From assembly GCF_900564155.1 (NCBI RefSeq), contig NZ_LS999839.1, forward strand, positions 372,001 to 436,000: 64,000 nt of DNA, read 5' to 3'. The notes under the pieces are model-generated. The model worked only from the letters and a program-made list of their open reading frames with translations, did not search any database and was not told the DNA's origin. This DNA is from Pedobacter schmidteae (lineage in GTDB: Bacteria; Bacteroidota; Bacteroidia; Sphingobacteriales; Sphingobacteriaceae). Both the position numbers and the translations under genes were made by a program. This document shows positions 52,178-60,571 of the stretch, piece after piece (the first letter of the stretch is position 1; each line of letters opens with the position of its first letter).

Positions 52178-52660
52178 CTAACTCTTCATTTCTTGTTGAA
52201 TAACCAAATACATTTCATTTGGTCGTTGCGTGCCAATGTAATATTCTAACCCATCGCGGTCTGTCAGCACAATAGCATCCTTCCCTGAAGAGTAAAAACG
52301 GATACTTCCCCGACGATGCAGATTATACACCGGATTATTGAATAAGTAGTTGCTATAAGTGTCTTTTCGCACTTTTATAATGGAGTTCAGGTCGATCTCT
52401 ACTTTTTTGGCCGACCACAATCCGTCGATGATAATCTTTTTCTGATCGATGGTTGTTTTATATTGAATAAGAAACAGCAATATGATAGATACCCCAATGA
52501 TACCAAAGCCTACAACAAGAAACAGATCCTGTGTATTGTCGCGATCCCTTTCATAAACATAGGCTGCAAAGCAAAATGCCGCCATTACCAATCTGATACA
52601 AATTCTGATGTAGTCGCGGCCAATGTACTGTTTTTCAAAAAAAGCGAATCTGTTTCCCAT
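52178..52660 (-). CDS. Membrane protein with PH-like domain, unknown function
   Basis: 160 residues. Two transmembrane segments (about 19-37 and 47-67, LFLVVGFGIIGVSIILLFLI) are followed by a cytoplasmic beta-rich region (KTTIDQKKIIIDGLWSAKKVEIDLNSI, then DAIVLTDRDGLEYYIGTQ) resembling the bacterial PH domains fused to membrane hairpins. No enzymatic motif is visible. It lies downstream of tilS by 88 bp on the same strand; a functional link is not evident. Function unknown. Confidence 0.72.
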   Translation of the reverse strand: MGNRFAFFEKQYIGRDYIRICIRLVMAAFCFAAYVYERDRDNTQDLFLVVGFGIIGVSIILLFLIQYKTTIDQKKIIIDGLWSAKKVEIDLNSIIKVRKDTYSNYLFNNPVYNLHRRGSIRFYSSGKDAIVLTDRDGLEYYIGTQRPNEMYLVIQQEMKS

Positions 52661-52748
52661 GTGTGTGTATATTTCAATAAAGTTAGTGCTTTTTTTATTA
52701 GCACATGCTCCTTTTTATGGTTATGAAGGTATCATGACTGTCTTACCT

Positions 52749-54095
52749 TCAGGTAGAACATAGATCCTGTAATTCAAAAATTGTTACACGCGTGGTTGCT
52801 TCTGTCAGTTTATACCTATTGTCCTGTCGTAAGCCCGCAAGCCAGATAATTTCGCCATTTCCATTTAACAGCACCGGCACGCGCTCCTTCTCGTTCAAAG
52901 GAAGCTTTTCATCAATAAAAAAATCGCTTAGCTTTTTATAGCCATTCATTCCAATAGGCTTAAACTTATCTCCATGTTGCCAGCTTCTCAGTACCAGTGG
53001 AAAAATGAGTTTATCTGTATCTACAAATGCCTTATTTAACGTTTTGTCAAACTCCAGATGAGGAGAAGAGACCATTAGCAACCTTTTGTCCAAAAATTCA
53101 GTAGCAAAGTCATGCGTATGGATAAGCACATGCTGCAAAAGGGCTTCACTGCCGGTAAGTTCATCAATGATCAGATTCTTCCTGTCGACCACCAGCCGGT
53201 GGGTATTGCTAAAAAAGGCGGTGCCACTTTGTTTCTCCAGGCTATCTAACAGGTCAGCAACTACCATTTCTGAAAAACCAAAAGGGCGCAACAATTCAAA
53301 AAGCAATAGCTGCGATGGGTTTAATGCTTTTACCGCCGCAATAGGAAGGTAAAATTTACCTTGTTTTTCTGTTAAAAGCTGTTGTTTTAAGGTCGTCAAT
53401 ACCTGTTGTAAAACGAGTTCAGTTTCCGCAAAACGTTGAATATTGTGTTGAAAGGTCTCTTCCAAATTCGGATTGATCTCTTTCAGATGTGGAATAACAT
53501 TTAGCCTTATTTTGTTACGGGCATACTTGGTACTGCTGTTGGAACTGTCTTCAACAAAATCAATAGCCTGCTTTCTAACCAGTGTGGCAATTTCCGCGGC
53601 CGAAAGAAATAACAAAGGTCTGATCAGTCGACCTCTTTTTGGCAAAATACCATGCAAGCCTGCTATTCCTGTTCCTCTGGTCAGATTCAGCAGAACGGTC
53701 TCCATGGCGTCGTCCTGATGCTGCGCCAGGGCAATCGCCTCATACCCTCCAGCTGCACGGATCTCTTCAAACCATTGATAACGGAGTGTTCTTGCGGCCA
53801 TTTGGGTCGACACTTTTTGTGCTTCGGCAAAATCGGCTGTTTTAAAGTGTATAACATGGAAGGGTACTTCCAGTGTGGCAGCCAGCATTTTCACAAAAGT
53901 TTCATCCCTTTGCGATTCATCGGCCCTCAAATTAAAATTACAATGCGCTATACCAAAATCAAATCCCGAGAGTTTAAATAAATGTGCCATTAAAACCGAG
54001 TCCTTGCCACCGCTTACAGCCAGCAGAACCTTATCTTTTGCATCGAAAAGGGAATGTTTACTAACGAAGGCTTTAAAATTCTGCAAGGCTAACAT
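52749..54095 (-). CDS. tilS: tRNA(Ile)-lysidine synthase
   Basis: 448 residues. The P-loop AVSGGKDSVLMAHL (about 27-40) is the N-type ATP pyrophosphatase signature (SGGxDS). HCNFNLRADESQRDETFV and ALAQHQDDAMETVLLNLTRGTG are the tRNA and ATP-binding blocks, and the C-terminal TilS domains are complete (KPIGMNGYKKLSDFFID). It converts C34 of tRNA-Ile(CAU) to lysidine and is essential. A minus-strand TATTTTTG lies five bases before the ATG, so the transcript is nearly leaderless. Confidence 0.96.
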   Translation of the reverse strand: MLALQNFKAFVSKHSLFDAKDKVLLAVSGGKDSVLMAHLFKLSGFDFGIAHCNFNLRADESQRDETFVKMLAATLEVPFHVIHFKTADFAEAQKVSTQMAARTLRYQWFEEIRAAGGYEAIALAQHQDDAMETVLLNLTRGTGIAGLHGILPKRGRLIRPLLFLSAAEIATLVRKQAIDFVEDSSNSSTKYARNKIRLNVIPHLKEINPNLEETFQHNIQRFAETELVLQQVLTTLKQQLLTEKQGKFYLPIAAVKALNPSQLLLFELLRPFGFSEMVVADLLDSLEKQSGTAFFSNTHRLVVDRKNLIIDELTGSEALLQHVLIHTHDFATEFLDKRLLMVSSPHLEFDKTLNKAFVDTDKLIFPLVLRSWQHGDKFKPIGMNGYKKLSDFFIDEKLPLNEKERVPVLLNGNGEIIWLAGLRQDNRYKLTEATTRVTIFELQDLCST

Positions 54096-54100
54096 GGTTT

Positions 54101-54108
54101 CAAAAATA
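54101..54108 (-). promoter_or_regulatory. -7 element immediately before tilS
   Basis: TATTTTTG on the minus strand, then five bases (aaacc), then ATG, the same close spacing as at ribH, lipA and the OstA-like gene. Confidence 0.5.
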
Positions 54109-54162
54109 ATGAATAAAAATGCAGGATGACCGCATAACCTTTAAAAAAACAAATTATAAACC

Positions 54163-54170
54163 TAACTTTG
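54163..54170 (+). promoter_or_regulatory. -7 element immediately before the OstA-like gene
   Basis: TAACTTTG, four bases (taac), then GTG. Identical element to lipA, and it supports the GTG as true start. Confidence 0.55.
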
Positions 54171-54174
54171 TAAC

Positions 54175-56451
54175 GTGCAGATATTACGCTATTTCCTGTT
54201 ATTATTATTATTATTCTCCGGTTCGGCACTTGCCCAACAGAAGACAAAGATCATTGTTAGAAGTTGGGAAGCCAGTAACGTTGATGCAAAAAAAAACATT
54301 TCCTATTTGAGAAGGCCCGTTTTCGTGCATGAAAATTCGACCCTCACCTGCGATAGTGCCGTTCTTTATGTCAACGAGAATGTTTTTGATGCGTTTAGAA
54401 ATGTGCATATCAATCAAGGTGATACCATCAACATTTATTCTGACCGCTTAAATTACAATGGTAATACCAAAGTTGCGCATTTGACAGACAATGTGAAAAT
54501 GATAGACAGGGAGTCGACTCTAACTACTAATATCCTGGATTATAACATGGCCAGTAAGATTGGCACCTATATCAACGGAGGAAAAGTTGTAACCAAAGAT
54601 GTTACACTCACGAGTAAAAATGGTTATTATTTTTCCAACAGTCGTGATGCCTATTTCCGTTACAATGTAGTGGTGGTTAGCCCCGAAAGCGTAATTAAAT
54701 CGGATACCCTACGTTACAACACCTTAACCAACTGGACCTATTTTTACGGGCCAACTAATATAAAAGGCAAAGACGACAACCTTTATACTGAAAACGGGGC
54801 CTACAATACAAAAACTCAAAAAGCGTATTTTGGCAAGAAGAACCTTTACACCATGGGTTCTAAATCACTTAAGGGCGACAGTTTATATTATGATGGGATA
54901 GCTGGCTACGGAAAGGCAGTAAGAAACATTGTCTTTAAAGACACCACAGATAAAACCGTGATGTATGGACAATTGGGCTTTTACTACAAAAAGGACGAAA
55001 AAACGCTGGTTACCAAAAATCCCTATGTAGGATTGGGTACTGCGGATTCGATAATGGTAAACAAGAAACTGCAACCCGATAGCCTTTGGATGGGTGCCGA
55101 TACCCTGGAAACCCAAATGGTGCTAAAAAAGACACTAACTCTGATCTCTTCTCCAGTGATAAAAAAGGACAATGAGCTTGGAGAAGAAGAAAAAGACGAG
55201 AAAAAAGTTGGGGATTCAAAAGCCAAAGCAGCTATAACAGACGAAAAAACATCCGTAAAAAAACCAAGCCGGCAAGATAAAAAGAATGCAAAGACTGGAA
55301 AAGAGGAGGCAAAGCCTCAATTGGTTAACGACAAAATAAATGCAGTAAAAGATAGCACCTTAAAAGACAGCCTATCTGTCCTTAAAAAGGGAGTCCCCAT
55401 ACTAAAAGACTCATTATTGCAGGTCAAAGCCAACTCGCTGGTCAAAAGCGAAAAAGTAGCAAAGGACAGCCTTTCTAAAGTATTAAAAACTGCCGTACCC
55501 ACAAAAGGAAAAACCACAGTTAAAGATTCTATACCTTTTAACCCCGAAGATACAGTAAGGACCAGGATCATCAAAGCTTACCATAATGTAAGGGTATATA
55601 AAGCCAATATGCAGGCTACAGCCGATTCTTTGTTCTATACCAGCGCCGACTCGACCTTGCGTTGGTACAGTAATCCCATTTTATGGTCAGAAGGCTCGCA
55701 ACAAACCGGCGACACCATTTATCTGCAATTAAAAAACAAGAAACTTCGGACTCTGCAGGTTCTGCAAAATGCTTTCCTTGTAAATGTAAATGCCGATTCT
55801 GCCAGATACAACCAAATAAAAGGCAGGCTCATCACCGCGTTTTTTGAAGAAGGGAAATTGCAGAATATGTTTGTGGACGGTAATGCGGAGAGTATTTACT
55901 TTAATCAAAATGAGAAAAAGGTTTATACAGATATGAACCAGACGGTGAGCAGCCGTATTAAAATTCTGTTTAAGAACAAAGAGATCACAAGAATTGTAAC
56001 CATCAGAGAACCCGAGGGAGTTAGAACACCAGTACCGGAATTGAAAGAGGACGTTTTTCTGACAGGCTTTATCTGGAAACCCGAGTACCGCCCGCTTTCT
56101 AAAAAGGAAGTCATCAACGGAAAACCTAAGGCAAAAGCGCCTGCAAAAAAAGGGAATCAGCCTGCAGCAAAGAAAACAAATGAGCCGGTGAAGAAAGGTA
56201 CCACAATAAAGGATGCTAAAACTCCTACAGGAAAACCAGCCGCGGCCACTAAAGAAACTGCCGATTCGACTTTAAAAAGTACACCGGTACTGAAAGACAA
56301 AACAAATACAACACCTGCTCAAAAAGACAGCACTACACTTAGTCCTCCAGCAAAAAAGGAGCCTGTACTAAAAAAGGAAGTGGAACCTAAAGCTTCACCG
56401 GTTAAAGAAGTAAAAACAGATACCGTTAAGACTGCGCCTTTAAAAAAGTAA
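54175..56451 (+). CDS. OstA/LptA-like organic-solvent-tolerance protein
   Basis: 758 residues from a GTG with a signal peptide ending near SALAQ. Two OstA/LptA beta-jellyroll blocks are visible: about 20-320 (NISYLRRPVFVHENSTLTCDSAVLYVNE, YFSNSRDAYFRYNVVVVSPES) and about 465-640. They are separated by a Lys/Ser/Asp-rich insert (about 332-458) and followed by a Lys/Pro/Ala-rich tail (about 650-758). LptA-like proteins carry lipopolysaccharide across the periplasm. The last 26 bp overlap the convergent rdgB gene. Confidence 0.86.
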   Translation: MQILRYFLLLLLLFSGSALAQQKTKIIVRSWEASNVDAKKNISYLRRPVFVHENSTLTCDSAVLYVNENVFDAFRNVHINQGDTINIYSDRLNYNGNTKVAHLTDNVKMIDRESTLTTNILDYNMASKIGTYINGGKVVTKDVTLTSKNGYYFSNSRDAYFRYNVVVVSPESVIKSDTLRYNTLTNWTYFYGPTNIKGKDDNLYTENGAYNTKTQKAYFGKKNLYTMGSKSLKGDSLYYDGIAGYGKAVRNIVFKDTTDKTVMYGQLGFYYKKDEKTLVTKNPYVGLGTADSIMVNKKLQPDSLWMGADTLETQMVLKKTLTLISSPVIKKDNELGEEEKDEKKVGDSKAKAAITDEKTSVKKPSRQDKKNAKTGKEEAKPQLVNDKINAVKDSTLKDSLSVLKKGVPILKDSLLQVKANSLVKSEKVAKDSLSKVLKTAVPTKGKTTVKDSIPFNPEDTVRTRIIKAYHNVRVYKANMQATADSLFYTSADSTLRWYSNPILWSEGSQQTGDTIYLQLKNKKLRTLQVLQNAFLVNVNADSARYNQIKGRLITAFFEEGKLQNMFVDGNAESIYFNQNEKKVYTDMNQTVSSRIKILFKNKEITRIVTIREPEGVRTPVPELKEDVFLTGFIWKPEYRPLSKKEVINGKPKAKAPAKKGNQPAAKKTNEPVKKGTTIKDAKTPTGKPAAATKETADSTLKSTPVLKDKTNTTPAQKDSTTLSPPAKKEPVLKKEVEPKASPVKEVKTDTVKTAPLKK

Positions 56452-57004
56452 TCAGCTTGTTCATGGCCAGAGCGCGATGGCTAATGCGGTTTTTCTCCTC
56501 CATACTCATTTCCGCAAAAGTATGGGCATAACCCGTAGGCTCAAAAATCGGATCATAACCGAAGCCCTGCGTACCTACAGGTTGGGTTCTGATCAATCCA
56601 TTGATGACGCCTTCAAACAAAAACACCTCGCCCGAGCGGATTAATGAAATGACCGTTCTGAAACGGGCCTTTCGGTTATTCTGGCCTTCCATTTTACGAA
56701 GTACCAGGTTTAAATTCTGCAGATCGTTTTTTTGTCCCGAATACCTGGCAGAAAAAATGCCGGGTTCCTGGTTCAGGGCCTCTATTTCCAAACCGCTGTC
56801 ATCAGCAAAACAATCCAACTGAAAGTGATCGGCAACATACTTACTTTTTATGGTGGCATTTTCGGCAAAAGTATCCCCGGTTTCGGGGATATCAGTTGTA
56901 CAACCAATATCGGTAAGGTTTAAAACTTTATATTGATCGGACAGCAGGTTGCGCACCTCCTGTGTTTTATGTTGATTATTAGTTGCAAATACAAGCTCTC
57001 TCAT
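56426..57004 (-). CDS. rdgB: Non-canonical purine NTP pyrophosphatase (RdgB/HAM1)
   Basis: 192 residues from MRELVFATNN; an in-frame ATG at 57016 overlaps the upstream gene. FATNNQHKTQEV binds the nucleotide; FADDSGLEIEAL, SARYSGQ, GFGYDPIF and SHRALAM are family blocks in order. It hydrolyses dITP, XTP and ITP to monophosphates, preventing their incorporation. It overlaps the OstA-like gene end (convergent) by 26 bp and is one base from the upstream HolD-like candidate gene, so it is co-transcribed with it. Confidence 0.95.
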   Translation of the reverse strand: MRELVFATNNQHKTQEVRNLLSDQYKVLNLTDIGCTTDIPETGDTFAENATIKSKYVADHFQLDCFADDSGLEIEALNQEPGIFSARYSGQKNDLQNLNLVLRKMEGQNNRKARFRTVISLIRSGEVFLFEGVINGLIRTQPVGTQGFGYDPIFEPTGYAHTFAEMSMEEKNRISHRALAMNKLITFLKAQS

Positions 57005-57005
57005 G

Positions 57006-57563
57006 TTATAATCCAAGGTTTTGAAGGCATGCCCACAGGGCCTTTTTTCCTGCCGGGTTCTGATCCAATGTTCTAAGTTCAGCCGAAAAAATCATCCGAA
57101 CGGCTCCCTGCTGTACTATGGTATGTTCAGGGTGTCCGCCCAAGGCCAGTTGCGCGGGAGTTACGCCAAATGCAAAAATCAGGCTACTGGAAAAATAGCT
57201 TTGCAACTGATTAAAATCAGCTTGTTTATACCTGGCATAGTTTAACAAAGCAAAATCATTGGCGCTAAGATTTACCGATTTTACAATTTTACGCAGCAGT
57301 TCACGTCCCATTTCGTCGCTTACCTCGTGTTGTTCATCATTCACCAGAATAAGGATGTTGCGCTTATTATTGCCCAAAAATTTAAATTCAACAGCCTCAT
57401 CAGGAGATGCAACGACATTTTCTTTAACCTTAACAGCAGGTTCCGATTTGCTTACAGGAGCCGGCTCATCCAATTGAAAACCAGATTCTTTAACCAGATA
57501 AACATCATCGGTAAAAAAGAAATTCAAGGCTGCTCCGCTGGTGGTTAACTGGTTTTCATTCAT
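57006..57563 (-). CDS. Uncharacterised conserved protein; possible HolD (DNA polymerase III psi)-like protein
   Basis: 185 residues with no signal peptide. Residues 1-60 are a poorly ordered linker (PVSKSEPAVKVKENVV). The second half shows RNILILVNDEQHE, a Leu-rich LLRKIVKSVNLSANDFALLNYAR and a C-terminal NPAGKKALWACLQNL. The order VND, a D-containing helix and NPxxxxALW is reminiscent of the E. coli HolD sequence as I remember it. HolD is the psi subunit of the clamp loader. It is co-transcribed with rdgB (one base apart). The HolD identification is a suggestion, not an assignment; the family is otherwise unknown to me. Confidence 0.65.
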   Translation of the reverse strand: MNENQLTTSGAALNFFFTDDVYLVKESGFQLDEPAPVSKSEPAVKVKENVVASPDEAVEFKFLGNNKRNILILVNDEQHEVSDEMGRELLRKIVKSVNLSANDFALLNYARYKQADFNQLQSYFSSSLIFAFGVTPAQLALGGHPEHTIVQQGAVRMIFSAELRTLDQNPAGKKALWACLQNLGL

Positions 57564-57670
57564 GGTAATTTTACTGGGAATATTTTTTCTGTTAAAATTA
57601 GTTAAATATCTTATTATAGTGCCTTTATTTATTACTTTTATGCCTTAAAAATATACACCGTATAACTTTT

Positions 57671-58168
57671 GTGAGAAAAGCTTATTGCATTATTATTTTA
57701 TGTCTTTTTGTTATAACTGCATTTTCGCAAAATGTAGCCACCATTAATGGGAAGCCCATAACTAATAAAGAATTTATGTGGTTTTACAAAAAGAACCACA
57801 CAGGCAATGCCAGCGTATCTGCTAAAGATCTGGAAACTTACCTGAACCAGTACATCAACTTTAAGCTTAAAGTTTTGGATGCGAAGGAAATGGGTCTAGA
57901 TACAGACACCGCTTATATTGCAGAGGTAAAAAATTACGAGATGGCTCTGGAAGCACAAAAAAGAGCTGCAAAAAACAGTCAGGTGTATGCAATGATTATG
58001 AACGAATACAAAGACGCAGCCCTGATGTTCAACGTGTCGGAGATAAAAATCTGGAATAAAGCCAAAGATGATCAGGAGCAATTGGAAAAGGACTGGATTG
58101 AGGCGCTAAGAAAAAAACATACGGTAAAAATTAACCAGAATGAAGTAAAGAAACTGGCAAAGTTGTAA
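57671..58168 (+). CDS. SurA-N-like secreted protein without PPIase domain
   Basis: 165 residues from a GTG, with a signal peptide ending near TAFSQ. VATINGKPITNKEFMWFYKKNH and LNQYINFKLKVLDAKEMGL match the N-terminal chaperone part of SurA/PpiC proteins. The C-terminal segment (EKDWIEALRKKHTVKINQNEVKKLAKL as a pattern) resembles the tail of longer Bacteroidota PpiC proteins, with the parvulin domain missing in between. No parvulin motif is present. It precedes a complete surA-like gene by 66 bp. It is either a chaperone-only paralogue or an internally deleted gene. Confidence 0.75.
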   Translation: MRKAYCIIILCLFVITAFSQNVATINGKPITNKEFMWFYKKNHTGNASVSAKDLETYLNQYINFKLKVLDAKEMGLDTDTAYIAEVKNYEMALEAQKRAAKNSQVYAMIMNEYKDAALMFNVSEIKIWNKAKDDQEQLEKDWIEALRKKHTVKINQNEVKKLAKL

Positions 58169-58234
58169 GTAAACTAGCCAATAGCTATTGAGAATATTAA
58201 ATTTGCAAAAGGAATACAATTGAACAAACATATA

Positions 58235-59596
58235 ATGAAGAAATTTTTAGTGATTGCAAGCGGATTAATCTGTTTGTTTTTAAATACTCAGGCACAAAAA
58301 AAGAATATAGATAAAGTAGTTGCTGTGTTGGGAAGCAACATTATTCTGCTTTCTGATTTAAACCAGCAATATGCTCAGTTCCTAAATTCCGGAAATACGG
58401 ATGACCCTAAAGTAAAATGTTATATTTTACAACAGATGTTGGCCCAGAAACTACTGAAGCAACAGGCCGAGATTGACTCGGTGGTGGTAGAGGAATCGCA
58501 GATAGATGAAGAAGTAGAAAAACGTATGCGTTACCAGATTCAAAGAGCTGGCGGACAAGAGCGTTTGGAGCAGTTCCTAAACCGCTCGGTGCTACAATAC
58601 AAAGACGAGATCAGACCAGACATCAAAGAGCAGCTGATTTCAAATAAAATGCAACAAAAGATTACCCAGGATGTAAGCATTACGCCGTTAGAGGTTAAAA
58701 AATATTTTGATGGCTATAAAAAAGACAGTTTACCTGATATCCCTACAGAATTTGAAATTGGTGAAATTGTGATGTATCCTAAATTAACCAAGGCTGAGAA
58801 ACAAAAATACCATGATAAGATTGATGCTTTACGCCTACGGATAAAAAGCGGTGAAGATTTTGCCTTTCTTGCAAAATCATATTCAGAAGATCCGGGATCA
58901 GCTCCTGATGGTGGAGATCTGGGCTTTTTTGACCGTACCAGAATGGTAAAAGAATTTACAGCGCAAGCATTTAAACTAAAAGCCGGAGAGATTTCTCCTG
59001 TTTTTGAAACAGAACATGGTTTTCATATTTTACAGGTAATTGAGCGTCGTGGTGAGCAGGTACAGGCACGCCATATCCTTATTCGCCCACAAAATACCCC
59101 GGCCAGTCTGGATCGCGTGAAACTCAAAGCCGACACCATTTATCAGAACCTGGTGAGTAAAAAAATCCCTTTTTCGTTTGCGGCTTCGCAGTACTCAGAT
59201 AACAAAGAATCTCAATACAATGGGGGTATGATGCTGTATGCAGATAATGTTACCGCCAGAACAACTTTTATCCCTGCCGATAAACTTGACCCTAAAGTAT
59301 TTCTTATTGTAGATACAATGAAAGTTGGCGAGATCTCTACCCCTACTTTGTTTACAGATCAAAGTGGTAAGGATGGCTATAAAATTCTTTACCTGAAATC
59401 TAAAATTCCGCCTCATAAAGGAAACCTGGAGCAGGATTATGCTAAATTCAAAGAAAAGGCCCAGCAGGAAAAAACGGATAAGATTTTGAGTGAATGGTTT
59501 CAAAAAAGAAGAGAGAATACTTATATCCGTATCGACGAAGATTATGATGACTGTGATGAGTTAAAAATCTGGTCGGCGAAATCCGCAAAAAAATAA
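58235..59596 (+). CDS. surA: Periplasmic peptidyl-prolyl isomerase SurA-like
   Basis: 453 residues from MKKFLVI; a TTG at 58220 is less likely. The signal peptide ends near LNTQAQ. A SurA_N chaperone domain (about 25-165) precedes two parvulin domains (about 170-275, EIGEIVMYPKLT...YSEDPGSAPDGGDLGFFDR, and about 275-385, VQARHILIRP...ASQYSDNKESQYNGG). It assists folding of outer-membrane proteins. It follows the SurA-N-like gene and is 6 bp upstream of the moxR-type gene, so these three are probably co-transcribed. Confidence 0.92.
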   Translation: MKKFLVIASGLICLFLNTQAQKKNIDKVVAVLGSNIILLSDLNQQYAQFLNSGNTDDPKVKCYILQQMLAQKLLKQQAEIDSVVVEESQIDEEVEKRMRYQIQRAGGQERLEQFLNRSVLQYKDEIRPDIKEQLISNKMQQKITQDVSITPLEVKKYFDGYKKDSLPDIPTEFEIGEIVMYPKLTKAEKQKYHDKIDALRLRIKSGEDFAFLAKSYSEDPGSAPDGGDLGFFDRTRMVKEFTAQAFKLKAGEISPVFETEHGFHILQVIERRGEQVQARHILIRPQNTPASLDRVKLKADTIYQNLVSKKIPFSFAASQYSDNKESQYNGGMMLYADNVTARTTFIPADKLDPKVFLIVDTMKVGEISTPTLFTDQSGKDGYKILYLKSKIPPHKGNLEQDYAKFKEKAQQEKTDKILSEWFQKRRENTYIRIDEDYDDCDELKIWSAKSAKK

Positions 59597-59602
59597 GCGA
59601 TT

Positions 59603-60565
59603 ATGCAGTTTGACAATGACATTAAGGCTGTTGATGCCCTGCATCAATCCTATGAGAGCATTAAGGCTGAGATAGGAAAAGTAGTAATTGGACAGGACGA
59701 AATTATTAAATCCGTACTGATTGCTATTTTTAGTAATGGACATTGTTTATTGGTTGGTGTACCGGGACTGGCTAAAACGCTGCTGGTGCAAACTGTTGCC
59801 AATGTACTGGATCTTAACTTTAACCGGATCCAGTTTACCCCCGACCTAATGCCCAGCGACATCATTGGTGCCGAGATATTGGGAGAAGACAGGAATTTTA
59901 AATTTATTCACGGCCCGATATTCTCCAATATCATTCTGGCAGATGAGATCAACAGGACTCCTCCAAAAACACAGGCGGCCCTGTTGGAAGCTATGCAGGA
60001 AAAAGCGGTTACTGCTGCTGGATTAAGACATGTACTTCCCAATCCATTCTTTGTATTGGCTACACAGAATCCGATTGAACAGGAAGGTACCTATCCCCTA
60101 CCTGAAGCACAGCTAGACCGGTTTATGTTCAATGTTCAGCTCGGCTATCCTTCATTTGAAGATGAACTGACCATTGTTAAAAATACAACCAGCAATCAGG
60201 AAGTTCAGTTAAACAAAATCATTACTGCCAGCCAGATTCAATATTTTCAGAAATTGGTAAGGAATATCCCCGTAACGGACAACGTAGTGGAATATGCAGT
60301 AAAGCTGGTGAGCAAAACACGTCCTCATACGGCTTTGGCTACAGAAGAAGTAAACAAATATATCAACTGGGGAGCTGGTCCAAGGGCATCACAATTTCTA
60401 ATTATAGGTGCCAAATGTCATGCAGCCATTACCGGAAAATATGCTCCTGATATTGAAGATGTGCAAGCCGTTGCCGAAGCCATTCTTCGTCACCGCATTG
60501 TTCGTAATTATCGTGCCGAAGCTGAAGGGTTATCGATAGAAAATATTATCAAAAACCTCTACTAA
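59603..60565 (+). CDS. MoxR-family AAA+ ATPase
   Basis: 320 residues. Walker [14 protein letters not shown] (about 48-60), Walker [24 protein letters not shown], sensor 1 [23 protein letters not shown] and the C-terminal lid domain are complete. MoxR ATPases assist maturation of metal or envelope proteins and normally sit with DUF58 and von Willebrand-type genes. No such partner follows here: the next gene is convergent after 6 bp. So this copy is linked only to surA. Confidence 0.93.
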   Translation: MQFDNDIKAVDALHQSYESIKAEIGKVVIGQDEIIKSVLIAIFSNGHCLLVGVPGLAKTLLVQTVANVLDLNFNRIQFTPDLMPSDIIGAEILGEDRNFKFIHGPIFSNIILADEINRTPPKTQAALLEAMQEKAVTAAGLRHVLPNPFFVLATQNPIEQEGTYPLPEAQLDRFMFNVQLGYPSFEDELTIVKNTTSNQEVQLNKIITASQIQYFQKLVRNIPVTDNVVEYAVKLVSKTRPHTALATEEVNKYINWGAGPRASQFLIIGAKCHAAITGKYAPDIEDVQAVAEAILRHRIVRNYRAEAEGLSIENIIKNLY

Positions 60566-60571
60566 CCGTCT

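Noticed and set aside
59603..60565. A MoxR/DUF58/VWA operon
   Set aside because: Only the MoxR ATPase is present; the next gene is convergent and unrelated.
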